From Tanypteryx hageni (Eukaryota > Arthropoda > Insecta > Odonata > Petaluridae): a stretch of 64,000 nt of DNA. Shown one piece after another: positions 52,072 through 62,251 of this stretch. Position 1 is the first letter of the stretch; the number at the start of each line of letters is the position of its first letter. Where the stretch lies: contig CM054113.1 of assembly GCA_028673005.1 (NCBI GenBank), forward strand, positions 210,791,504-210,855,503, given 5' to 3'. Under the pieces are notes generated by a model. The model made no database searches. It worked only from the letters and a program-made list of their open reading frames with translations, and was not told the origin of the DNA. The translations under genes and the position numbers were made by a program.

Positions 52072-52632
52072 GAAGTTTTTGTGTTCGAACTCTTTCCAAT
52101 GGCGAACTCCAGCAAATGACGACCCCTGCCTGCGACGCACCCTGCGTGAGACGCACCCTTTTTCGTGGGAACCCTTCTTTTATAGCAACAGACATTAGCC
52201 CGGAAGAGGACACTAGTAGATCACGGGTAGAACCAATTAGCGTTCGCGAGTGGAACGCAATCTACCGGCACCTGACTGCAAACGGCGTTAGTTGCGAGCC
52301 GACAACGTCGCCATGAGCGGAAGCAGTGAAGGAGAGGGGAAGAGCGAAGACGGCGGAGCGAACGCAGCTGTGGGAAAGGTGATCTGCGAGTCGAACCCTT
52401 TGGCATATCATTGGTGATTCAAGTGGAAATTTCTAATAAGTATTTTACTATAGTTGTGTTTTGTATTATGTCACTGCAATATAATTCTTAGTACGTTTCG
52501 TGACATCCAGTGTATGCTATTTGATTTGTGGTCGGCAGCAGCAGTCTCTCCGAGAGTATCGTATCGTTTAACTATTTTATAATACTTTTAGTATTACGAG
52601 AGAATAATGTAAAATGAGACAGTTTCGTCTCA
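52072..52632 (+). repeat. 5'-truncated LTR of the main gypsy copy
   Basis: This piece corresponds to 59434-60017 of the 3' LTR and lacks the first 611 bp. It is also shorter by a small internal deletion near GGAAGAGCGA. It ends AGTTTCGTCTCA at 52632. Confidence 0.9.
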
Positions 52633-52636
52633 TTAA

Positions 52637-52654
52637 TGGAGGTCCCACCGAGAT
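52637..52654 (+). other. Primer-binding site, complementary to tRNA-Gln
   Basis: TGGAGGTCCCACCGAGAT begins four bases after the LTR end. It is complementary to the CCA end, acceptor and part of the T arm of a typical animal tRNA-Gln (GGGACCU-CCA end), the expected primer for minus-strand DNA synthesis. Confidence 0.8.
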
Positions 52655-52735
52655 CCGAACATAGGTTCGTTATTGTTTATTCGTGTATTGTATATTTCAT
52701 TTTGTTCTTGGGTTTCGTGCTGTTTCGTTTCCACT

Positions 52736-54081
52736 ATGGAAACGTCTAAGTGTGCCACCGCTTCAGATAGGGCTGAAAAAATGCGCTCTTGCTCAGGGGA
52801 CGGGTCGAATGAAAATCCACCCGCAATTTCCTCCCCTTCGCCGTCTGATCTTACTCAAGTGGTTAATGGTCTTTTGTCTAAGTTTCCTCCCTTTGCAGAG
52901 CTTTCAGCCGAAGCCACCTTCGCATTTTTGTCTGAATTACGTTACGTTCGCGAACTAAGTTCGTCGCGGATAATTATCTTCTCATTCTCGCCCTCACTAA
53001 CATCCCGGTTACGCTAAGGGATTTCTGGTTTAATGTTATTTCACGGAATCTTTCTTGGGAGCAGGTCATCTCGAAAGTCTGGCAGACCTTTTTCTCGAAG
53101 AGAGAATTCGAGCGCCTCGTCTCGCTTAAAATCAAAAGATTCCAATCCCCAGACGAGTCACCGCTGATGTTTTTCCAGTCCGTCAACGCGGCAATCGCGG
53201 TATTATGTCTGAATTATTCGGAGTTAGAGATTGTGGAACTCGTGCTCGACGGTATTAATCCCCTGACCCAGTCTACATTTCTTTTCGTCGGGAGGCCTAA
53301 TAATCTAGCCGAGTTGGACGACTTACTCACGCAATCCGATAAACTCATGACCAGAAGAGAATATTCTCGCGAGAATCCATTATCCTCGGGTGTTTCGCCA
53401 CCCACAGCGTCTCGAACTTCGCCAAAGGCTACATTTCAGCCTAATCAAAATCGCCGTTTTCGGCGCGATTCCCGTAACCCAACAGGTCATTCTTTTGTTA
53501 ATTGGTCGGATCCTTCCGACAGGCCACTAATTGATGTGTCAATTAATTCGCAACCACGCCATGCTCTACTCGATACCGGTTCGTCAATTTCCCTAATAGA
53601 TCGCAAGGAGTGGGCCGCCTTAAAAACTCATAGCAAAAAGCGAGCGCTTCAAACCTGCTTCGTTAAATGCAATGGTCTTTCGGCTAACCCTTTCCTGTTT
53701 CGATCTAGGGTTCATTTAAAAGTTCGAATCCACAACTTTTCGTGGAAGCAGTGGTTTTATTTGGCCGACTTGCCCTTTCCGTACATTTTGGGCCATGATT
53801 TTATACTGAAATCCTCTATCATAATTGATAGCCGGGCCCGTAAGGCATTTTTTTCCTTCAATTCTCGATTTCCTATGCCCTTTGTGACCTCCCCCCCTCG
53901 TATGCCGTTGGAGAAAGCTCCTCGTCCAACGTGCATTTTTTCGACAAGGCTAAGGATGACTCATGTAACGGCAGTCTATGTGTACCCCTTCCCCCTTCTA
54001 AGGACGGTCGTTGCGAAATCGCTTCCCTGTTCACGCGATATCCAAACGTCGTCACCCCAAACCTTGGCCTCACTACTTTAG
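52736..54081 (+). pseudogene. Gypsy gag and aspartic protease, frameshifted
   Basis: The ATG at 52736 opens a gag-like frame (METSKCATASDR, then FPPFAELSAEATFAFLSEL) that shifts near 52965. It continues in another frame as gag (LRDFWFNVIS, WQTFFSKREFERLV, SPDESPLMFFQSVN), followed by an arginine-rich stretch and the retropepsin part with ALLDTGSSISLID and YILGHDFI. A further frame change near 53950 separates it from the reverse transcriptase. In an active element gag forms the particle and the protease cuts the polyprotein. Confidence 0.85.
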
Positions 54082-55550
54082 TTGAATACGAAATCGAATT
54101 GTCTGACTCTACCCCAATTCGTTCTCATCCGTATCAATTGTCTCCGCCCAAATTGGCCTCTATGAAAAATCAGGTGACTTCACTGCTAGAGAAAGGAGTG
54201 ATCGAAGAATCGAATTCCCCATTTGCTAGTCCAGCATTTCTCATCCCTAAGAGAAATGGATCAGATCGCCTTGTAATCGATTACCGCAAAATTAATAAAA
54301 GGGTTAAATAGGATAATTATCCGGTACCTTCGATTGAACTGGCCTTCGCTTACCTTGGCTCTGCCAGGTTCTTTTCGATTTTCGATCTCAGTTCTGCCTT
54401 CCATCAGATTCCCTTGTCACCTCAGAGTAAACCTGTAACTGCATTTATTACCCCCTTTGGTCTTTACCAGTATAGTAGGTTACCATTTGGACTCTATACA
54501 ATCCCACAGATATTTTCAAGGTTGATCGATAAGGCTTTAGGGGACTTGAAATATAATTGTGTATTTCCTTATATCGATGACTTATGTATTTATTCTAAAT
54601 CTTATGAGGAACACCTGGACCACATCGGCAAGGTACTACAGAGACTCCGCCATGCAGGTCTCACTGTCCAACCAGATAAAATGAAAGTTGCGCAATCAGC
54701 TGTTCACTTCTTGGGACATCAGATAACATGTGGTTCCCTGCAGATAGATCCTGAGAGGGTGAAGCCCGTAATGAATTTTCCGGTGCCTACTTCACTGAAA
54801 CAGGTTGTCTCCTTCCTTGGGATGTCAGGTTTTTATTCCAAATTTATTCCTAATTTTGCTAAATTGGCCGCTCCTCTGAATGCCTTGAGGAGAAAGAATG
54901 CCACCTTTCAATGGACTGATTCCCATTCTGATTCTTTTATGAAACTTAAAAATGTCTTGTCCTCTCCTCCAGTTCTTCACTTGCCTGATTTTAATTCAGA
55001 TTTCCATCTCTTTGTGGATGCTAGCAATATTGCTTTGGGAGCCACTCTCAATCAGCTGATTGATGGTAATTTTAAACCGGTGGCTTATGCTAGCAAAACA
55101 CTCAATACTCAAGAGTCTCATTTGTCCACTTATGAATTGGAATGTATGGCCTGTTGCTTTGCAACTCAAAAATTTAAGCCATACCTGCAGGCAAGACCAT
55201 TTCATTTGTATACTGATAATGCTGCTCTCACCTGGCTGTTTAATCACCCTAAACAATTAGGAAAAATCGGTCGCATGGTTTTAAAACTGTCTTGTTTTTG
55301 TTTCACCATTCACCATGTTTCAGCTTCTAAAAATAGGGCTGCTGATTGCTTGTCATGGGTTAGAATCTCGGATCATCATTCTGATCCAACCCCCATTGAA
55401 ATTTCCTGTCTATTGCAACATGTTCCATTGTCCTTCACTAATATTCGCCATCATCAGGCGTCGGACAGAGACTTGTGCAAAATAATAGAACAAATCAGAT
55501 CAGGGAAAACCATTACGAATTATTCTTTGCAAGGCGACCATGACCTCACT
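53950..55550 (+). pseudogene. Gypsy reverse transcriptase and RNase H, one internal stop
   Basis: The reverse transcriptase begins with LTTLVEYEIELSDSTPI and SHPYQLSPPK and has GVIEESNSPFASPAFLIPKR and LVIDYRKIN. A TAG at 54309-54311 interrupts the frame, which resumes through FSIFDLSSAFHQIPL, PFGLYQYSRLPFGL and FPYIDDLCIYS (catalytic YIDD). RNase H follows with LFVDASNIALGATL, STYELECMA and LYTDNAALTW. The frame then runs directly into LINE sequence near 55550 without a stop, so 54414-56327 is one continuous chimeric frame. Confidence 0.9.
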
Positions 55551-57054
55551 TCTTTATCCAAATGGAGCAATGTAAATTTCCTCAAAATTAATCCTTTAAA
55601 AAGTCAGTCTATTATTATTGGGTATCCCAAACTTCTCTCGTCACTAAACTTCTCAGAACTTCCCCCAATTCTGCTCAATAACTCTGTCATTCGTTTCCAA
55701 AAAACTGCAACCAATCTCGGGTTAGTATTCAATGACACATTGACCTGGACTGATCATATAACTAAAATATGTAATACTGTTAACAGTTCACTTCACTCAC
55801 TTAAAAGAATTAAAAGCATTACCCATTTCTCCCTTCGCAAGCGACTTATCACCGCTCTTGTCCTTCCTCACCTTGATTACTGCGATACGGTCTATCCAGA
55901 TCTATCTAACGAGCTATCTCTAAAATTGCAGCGTGCACAAAATTCCTGCGTAAGATTCATTTGTGATCTCCAAAAGAGAGACCATGTCACTCAACCTCTA
56001 TATATGTTAGGCTGGCTTCGCACTGAAGCTCGTAGACGTCTTCACCTCCTCTCGTTATTTTACCGAATTATAACTCTTCAAAACCCGCAGTATCTGAACT
56101 CCAAATTTTCCCAAATGAACTCTGTACACAACGCCAACACTAGGGGCACCAATCTCTTCCAGATCCCACATCACAGGACGGAAATTTATAATAAATCCTT
56201 CCATGTTACAGCTTGTAGACTTTGGAACGCCCTACCTACTGACCTCCAAAACGCAACATCTCTCCACATATTCAAACATAAATACTTTAAATTGCTGTTC
56301 TCTGCCCAAAATTCAGGTCAGCTTTAACATTTTCTTCTTACCAATTGCAAGACGGCTTCCTTCACTCTTCCTTACTTAATTAACATTAATTATTTTTTTT
56401 GCAGGTTATCGAGTTCGCAAAGTGTACGCCTCCTTCGACTGTTACCTTTTCATTGTCTAGTGTCTACTATGTTATAGTGTTTATACTAATTCTCATTGTA
56501 TTATATCATTCTGTATTGTTTCATACTATTTTATACTGATTTATATCATTTTGTATTGTTTTATACTATTTCGTATTACTTTATTTTATTATGTATTGTT
56601 TTATATCATATGTGTAATTTTATATAATTTCCTTCTTTCTTATGTTATGCATGATCCAACAACAATCTCCATATTCATTGTATATATTTCAAGTATATTT
56701 CATCTTATTCTGCCTAATTATTGTATTATATTTCTTGGTTTGCATTACGTTAATACCTATATATGTATTTTTTATGACGGTATACAACGATGCTGTATAT
56801 ACGAAGACTTACTGTACATACTCCTTTCTATTTAATGTTGTATTACTATATCATTATATGTACACTATCTAGGGTTTTCGCAGGTTTTTCACACCCCCCT
56901 TCTCAGTGGGTGTTTTCCTGCGTGGGTTTTACTAGGGAGGACATGCCTGTTTTACCTAGGTTTTCCCCACAATCTCTAATCTGTCTTCAATTTTATATAT
57001 ATATATTTTTTTTTACTCTGTATGATTTAGGTATATACTGTTTATGTTATGCGT

Positions 57055-57115
<61 letters not shown>

Positions 57116-57219
57116 TACTTTACCATTTCTTTATATTTTTTATATTGACGAAGGGTTAAATGTAAGAATGGACCTTATGGTCTAAATTTCGCCCGAATAA
57201 AGACGATTATCTATCTATC
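55551..57219 (+). mobile_element. 5'-truncated jockey/CR1-like LINE inside gypsy pol
   Basis: The first part codes for the C-terminal third of a LINE reverse transcriptase: NFLKINPLKSQSIIIGYPK, KTATNLGLVFNDTLTWTDHI, LVLPHLDYCDTVY and LQRAQNSCVRFICDL, then RLWNALPTDLQ, stopping at 56327. A long T-rich 3' UTR follows with a (TA)n tract at 57059-57112. The 3' end is AATAAAGACGATT followed by ATCT repeats, the microsatellite tail usual for such elements. The 5' junction (about 55525-55555) is not exact. No clear target duplication was seen. Confidence 0.87.
57059..57112. repeat. (TA)n microsatellite in the LINE 3' UTR
   Basis: About 27 TA units without interruption, within the T-rich 3' UTR of the LINE fragment. 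Confidence 0.95.
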
Positions 57220-57221
57220 TA

Positions 57222-58337
57222 TTGCGTCACCATTCCCTGGGCTCTAAGAAGCCTCGAGTTGTAATTCCTCTTGCTTTAAGAGAGATGATCTTCCAATATT
57301 TTCATTCTTCTCATATTGGTGGTCATCTAGGCAGTGCAAAGACGTGTGATAAAATCTCCCGTGAATTTTGGTGGTGGGATATGAGAGCAGATATTTCAAC
57401 AAAAGTTAAAAATTGTCATGATTGTCAAATAACTAAACCCAGAAACTGTTTACCTCCTGGTCATCATTCAGCTAAATTCTCAACTCATCCCTGGGAAAGA
57501 ATATTTATTGATTTTGTCGGTCCATTGCCTAGGAGTAAATTTGGTCATGCCTATGCCTTAACCATAATTGATGGCTTTAGTAAATTTGTAATTATTCAAC
57601 CGGTTAGAAACTCAACAAGTAAAGCTGTTGTTGATATCCTTACCAGGCTTGTATTTTCTAAATTTGGGGTTCCCAAATATATTGTTTCAGATAACGCTTC
57701 CTCTTTCAAATCCAAATTATTTTATGACATGTGTTTTAGCCTAGGGATTAAACATATTTATACTGCCCCCTATTATCCCAGGCCCAACCATGCAGAAAGA
57801 GTTCATAGAAATCTGAAGTATGCCTTATTTGCTTTCACACGTGATGCCCATGATAAATGGGATACATATTTGCCCGGTCTGACTTTTGCCTTCAATTCTG
57901 CTAAACACTCTTCTACAGGTGTTTCACCTGCTAAGGTATTTTTGGGTCGTGAGCTTCCACACCCATTGTCACTTCAATGGGATTTGCCAAATGAATTGGC
58001 CACAGCTGATTGTAATTCAGCTTCAGGGCAGCAGCTTTGGAATAAGGTGCTAAGTAATTTAGCCAAGTCACAACAGCGCGTTGCTAGCAAACATAATGCT
58101 AGACATTCTCCACTAGCCTTTTCACCAGGTGAACAGGTTGTGTTCAGAGCTGTGCCGAAAGTTTCCAAACTTAATAAAATGTCTGCCAAAATTTCCCCTC
58201 TATGGGAAGGACCCTTCGTGGTCGACAGGATAATCACTCCTGTAACCCTGTCCTTAAGGAAGCCAGACAACCCAAATTATTTTCGAATAGCAAATGTTAG
58301 TCAAGTTAAAAAATATTTTTCTTCTGGTAGAAAATAA
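57222..58337 (+). CDS. Gypsy integrase, open
   Basis: This is the C-terminal part of pol, resuming after the LINE insertion. It has the H2C2 zinc site (HSSHIGGHLG and NCHDCQITK), the DDE core with FIDFVGPLPRSKFG (first D), YIVSDNASSFKS (second D) and NHAERVHRNLK (E), and a C-terminal region with SPLWEGPFVVDRIITPVTLS typical of gypsy integrases. The frame is open to a TAA at 58335-58337. With its upstream pol cut by the LINE it has no normal start, so it would not be made as part of the polyprotein. Confidence 0.93.
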   Translation: MRHHSLGSKKPRVVIPLALREMIFQYFHSSHIGGHLGSAKTCDKISREFWWWDMRADISTKVKNCHDCQITKPRNCLPPGHHSAKFSTHPWERIFIDFVGPLPRSKFGHAYALTIIDGFSKFVIIQPVRNSTSKAVVDILTRLVFSKFGVPKYIVSDNASSFKSKLFYDMCFSLGIKHIYTAPYYPRPNHAERVHRNLKYALFAFTRDAHDKWDTYLPGLTFAFNSAKHSSTGVSPAKVFLGRELPHPLSLQWDLPNELATADCNSASGQQLWNKVLSNLAKSQQRVASKHNARHSPLAFSPGEQVVFRAVPKVSKLNKMSAKISPLWEGPFVVDRIITPVTLSLRKPDNPNYFRIANVSQVKKYFSSGRK

Positions 58338-58822
58338 TTGATTATTTTTAATATCAGGTGTTAATGTTATTTCTATTTGGTTGAACAAAGGTTATATTGG
58401 TCATTCTCAATTACCACATACTATTGTTAATCAATTTAAGAAACTTTGTGGCTATCAGATAAGTTTGATTTTGTGGCTTTGAAAAATGAATCACCCATTG
58501 TATTTTAATGTTAAGAATTACCTTGTTTTGTGAGCTTGTTTAGATATACAAGCAAGAGGTGATTGCATTTTGGATTTAGTTTTTCATTTCCACTTGGAGG
58601 TGTTTTTTTCCTGTCCTGTTGACAGAGTCACTGATTCCTATGAATCATTATTGTTCTTTGATAATATCCGGTGTAGAGAATTAGCGACCTCATCGCCCGG
58701 TGATTTATAATCATCGCAATCAGCCCCCAGGTGCAAATCTGGTAAAATAAATTGATATTTACTTGGCCAATTGCCACAATACTGCTCGGTGCAGTCAATT
58801 TTCAGACATCATAGATGGTTCC
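58338..58822. other. Gypsy 3' internal region, no envelope gene
   Basis: Between the integrase stop and the 3' LTR there are 485 bp without a reading frame or envelope-like sequence. A clear polypurine tract was not identified next to the LTR start TGACATCT. Confidence 0.6.
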
Positions 58823-60017
58823 TGACATCTATGTATGTCTCATGGCACAAAATTAATTTAATAACCTTGCCATGTTATATCCGTTGGTACTATTTACCAC
58901 GGTTAGCGCACTCCAGCCCCAATTGAGCTAGGATACTTTAAAATGTTTATCTATGTAATATGTATCTATGTACTACCTTTCACAGTGATTTTTTTATTTT
59001 TTCATATACTGTGAATTTCTTGGCACTCTGCTTAAACAATGTGAGGCAAGTCTAATCTATTTAGCCCTCCAATTATTAACTCTCTCTTGCATTTTGATAA
59101 CGGTCGGACAATGCCAGGGTTGGCTTTCCTTTTTTTCTCGTTCTCATCTAATGGTTGCTATTAATTTTCAATTTCGCCCTGTTGGCAAATAATATTTTCT
59201 CATTAATTTTGTAACTTTGTAATAATAATATTGTGTTTATGTACATTGGAACTTTTGTGATTATTTTCAGATTCTTACTTTGTGCTTCAAGCTGGTGCGT
59301 CGGTAAACTCTGGAGTGTGACTTTCTTTGCTGAACTAAACAGTGAGGGAACTCATCGAAAGTGAGGGGGGGATGCAGCATTTTCCTACTTTTGACGGTTT
59401 TTCGAGTTCCCCATAAGTTTTTCGTGTTCACCAGAAGTTTTTGTGTTAGAACTCTTTCCAATGGCGAACTCCAGCAAATGACGACCCCTGCCTGCGACGC
59501 ACCCTGCGTGCGACGCCCCCTTTTTCGTGGGAACCCTTCTTTTATAGCAACAGACATTAGCCCGGAAGAGGACACTAGTAGATCGCGGGTAGAACCAATT
59601 AGCGTTCGCGAGTGGAACGCAATCTACCGGCACCTGACTGCAAACGGCGTTAGTTGCGAGCCGACAACGTTGCCATGAGCGGAAGCAGTGAAGGAGAGTG
59701 GAAGAGCGAGATAAGACGGGGGGAGAGAGCGAAGACGGCGGAGCGAACGCAGCTGTGGGAAAGGTGATCTGCGAGTCGAACCCTTTGGCATATCATTGGT
59801 GATTCAAGTGGACATTTCTAATAAGTATTGTACTATAGTTGTGTTTTGTATTATGTCACTGCAATATAATTGTTAGTACGTTTCGTGACATCCAGGGTAT
59901 GCCATTTGATTTGTGGTCGGCAGCAGCAGTGTCTCCAAATGTATCGTATCGTTTAACTATTTTATAATACTTTTAGTATTACGAGAGAATAATGTAAAAT
60001 GAGACAGTTTCGTCTCA
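58823..60017 (+). repeat. Complete 3' LTR of the gypsy element
   Basis: This 1195-bp LTR begins TGACATCTATGTATGTCTCA and ends ACAGTTTCGTCTCA. The sequence directly outside is the start of the duplicated host segment (GTTGAGAG). Confidence 0.93.
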
Positions 60018-60250
60018 GTTGAGAGTGTACATCTTGTGTTAAATGCCTCCAATTGGAAAGGAACACCTCGCAGGCTGCAGAGATATCTTGCTTCCCGTTC
60101 AACTTCTTTTGAAAACACACCAGATATTAGTGAAATAATTTTTCTTTCTTAGTGTTTCCAACTAACAGACAGGCTCTTTTTCAGGAGTAAACCAAGGATA
60201 TTCAGATTGTGTTACAAAGTAAACTTATGAATAAATTGTTTACAAAGAGA
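60018..60250. repeat. Second copy of the duplicated host segment
   Basis: Direct repeat of 50212-50443, beginning at the base after the 3' LTR. Small differences include GTGTACATC for GTGTGACATC and an extra AC in AACACACCAG. Confidence 0.92.
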
Positions 60251-62251
60251 ATAAACAGATTGATCAAAAAAATCTCGGACTGCATTCAAGTGCTGAGGTG
60301 CCTACAAGTGCCAGAATCAAAATTCCGAGACCAAATCTAAAAAAATTGCTTAAAGAAAACTAATAATTTCAGGTTTTTTCGGGTCTTACTCAAAATTTAA
60401 AAAAGGCAATCAGAGGGTAAAAATCAGGTAAAACCCAAAAAATCCTTACCCTAGTTTTAAGTTTATGCCATTTTTTCCGGGACAGTCTCATATTCCGGAT
60501 TATGTTTTGTCCTGTAAAAGTTCCAGATTTCTCAGATTTTTTAAAATTGTCCTGTTTTTCATCATTAACTAGGCATTTTAAAAACAAATTTATTTGGCTG
60601 CCTTTTACAATTTCACACTCACCCAAACTTCTTTCCAATTTATAAATTTTCCTGCTGCCTAACTTGCAGGCAAACCTTAGTTGTTTTTGTTGTACTGTTG
60701 GTGCAAATGCATGCAGGCAAAGTGACTATCATTTCGTTGTGTTTTGTTGTACTGTTGGAGCGAATGCATGCTCGCAAAGCGACTACTGTTTCAACCACAT
60801 GTATATTGCAGTAAAGTTAACAATTTCAGTAATTCTTCCTTGCCAAGCAATGATAATAATGACAAATGTAATGATGATAAAACTACTGTTTAAACAATAT
60901 GTATAAGTTATGTAACTAAATTGCAAAAATATTTTGCAGAGAAAAGCCTATAGACTTTCTAATGTAATGTAATTTGTGTGTGTTGCTGTGTGCATATTCT
61001 CTCCCAATCCCTGAAACTTAATCGATGCTGAGTGCGGTTGGTTGCAGACACTCCAGGGGAAATCGATATTTGTCCCATTTTGTCTGATTTGAAATCTGAT
61101 CACCATAGTTATATACGTATAATATTAATTCTACATTTTTTAATATCTCTCCAGTTAATTCCTTGTAATTTTTGTCCATTTAACAGCCAAAATACTGAGT
61201 TTTTTCTACTTTGGAAAATAAAATGATAATCTAATTGATGGCTTATAGTTAAGTTATGGATATAACTATGGGTGGTCATTTAGGTTGCTTGTTTTGGATG
61301 ATATTGGACAGACACTTAGTTTTTCATAAATATAATCAAGCAGTAGCTGCTGCTTAATGTTATCAGGTTGACTTATAATTTTTTACATTAACAGCTGATA
61401 ACAATAAATGATAGTCTTGCATTTCTAAATCATCTCAGTAGTTCTTCCATATTTTCACCATAAGCATCTTTTTCTATCTTATTCACCTTTTTATTTGCTC
61501 TGACGCTAACTTGAAAAGTTCCCCATTGTTTTAGTTTACCTTAAAGCGACTGTAAAACAGTCTTAGCAACATCTCTTGAAGAATTCTTGGCAAAATCATC
61601 ATAATAACTTTAAAGTTTTTGGTATTCTTGCAGACTTAAGTCTTAATGCTTCTGTGACTTTTAAAAATTTTGTAATTCTGTGAACATGGACGTTTATCTC
61701 GAAAATGCCACCAGAAATTCAATACACTGGTTGAGCACATAACTATCATTTTGGACTGGAACCAGAATATGTGCACTGCATAAGTTGTGGGTTCTCGTGT
61801 GGTATGTATGCATCATACATTATAAATAAAGTTTTCAATACATTGTTTCCCGAAGGCACTGGCTCTCTTATTAACCTTATAGAAATAGTGATAGGAAAAT
61901 CTAATATTAGCACTATCAAATCTGCAAAAACTTAATACTTCACAAGACAACCTTGTGCAATTTGTGAACAATAGGAGTTATACTTCCATTTTACTCATGA
62001 GGATTTAACAGACTTTCAAAATATAATGGCCATGTCATAATGTGTTATGTGCTACAGTAAAATCTTAACTATCCAGTTATTCAATGCAATTTCGAACTTT
62101 CCAATTGCTTTGTAACCAAAATACATCAGACAGAAAATATTTTGGTTGCTTTAATTAAAAGAGTTACTTAAACCTCTCAGCGTGACTTTAATTCGGCGAT
62201 GTTGATTTCATTGTGCAAAAATTCACTTAATGCTGATTAACTTATTAATTA
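60251..62251. other. Intergenic sequence, no gene recognised
   Basis: AT-rich sequence between the gypsy element and the pogo-type element. Apart from a short tandem duplication nothing was recognised. Confidence 0.5.
60680..60790. repeat. Imperfect tandem duplication, about 58-bp period
   Basis: GTTGTACTGTTGGTGCAAAT and GTTGTACTGTTGGAGCGAAT begin two units that continue with GCATGC and GCAAAG..GACTA. No coding meaning was seen. Confidence 0.8.

Larger units (their letters stand above)
50444..60017 (+). mobile_element. Ty3/gypsy LTR retrotransposon, rearranged, with nested LINE fragment
   Basis: Order on the + strand: an inverted integrase fragment (50447-50857), a complete inverted LTR (50858-52071), a 5'-truncated direct LTR (52072-52632), a primer-binding site, gag-protease-RT-RNase H, a LINE fragment (about 55551-57219), integrase, and a complete 3' LTR (58823-60017). 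No envelope gene is seen between integrase and the 3' LTR. Stops and frameshifts in gag and pol make this copy inactive. Confidence 0.9.

Noticed and set aside
56551..57185. Hydrophobic tyrosine-rich frames, up to 131 codons
   Set aside because: These are chance frames in the T-rich LINE 3' UTR and (TA)n tract, with no domain or start context.
58338..58822. Envelope gene of a gypsy-type errantivirus
   Set aside because: The interval is only 485 bp and has no reading frame or glycoprotein-like features.
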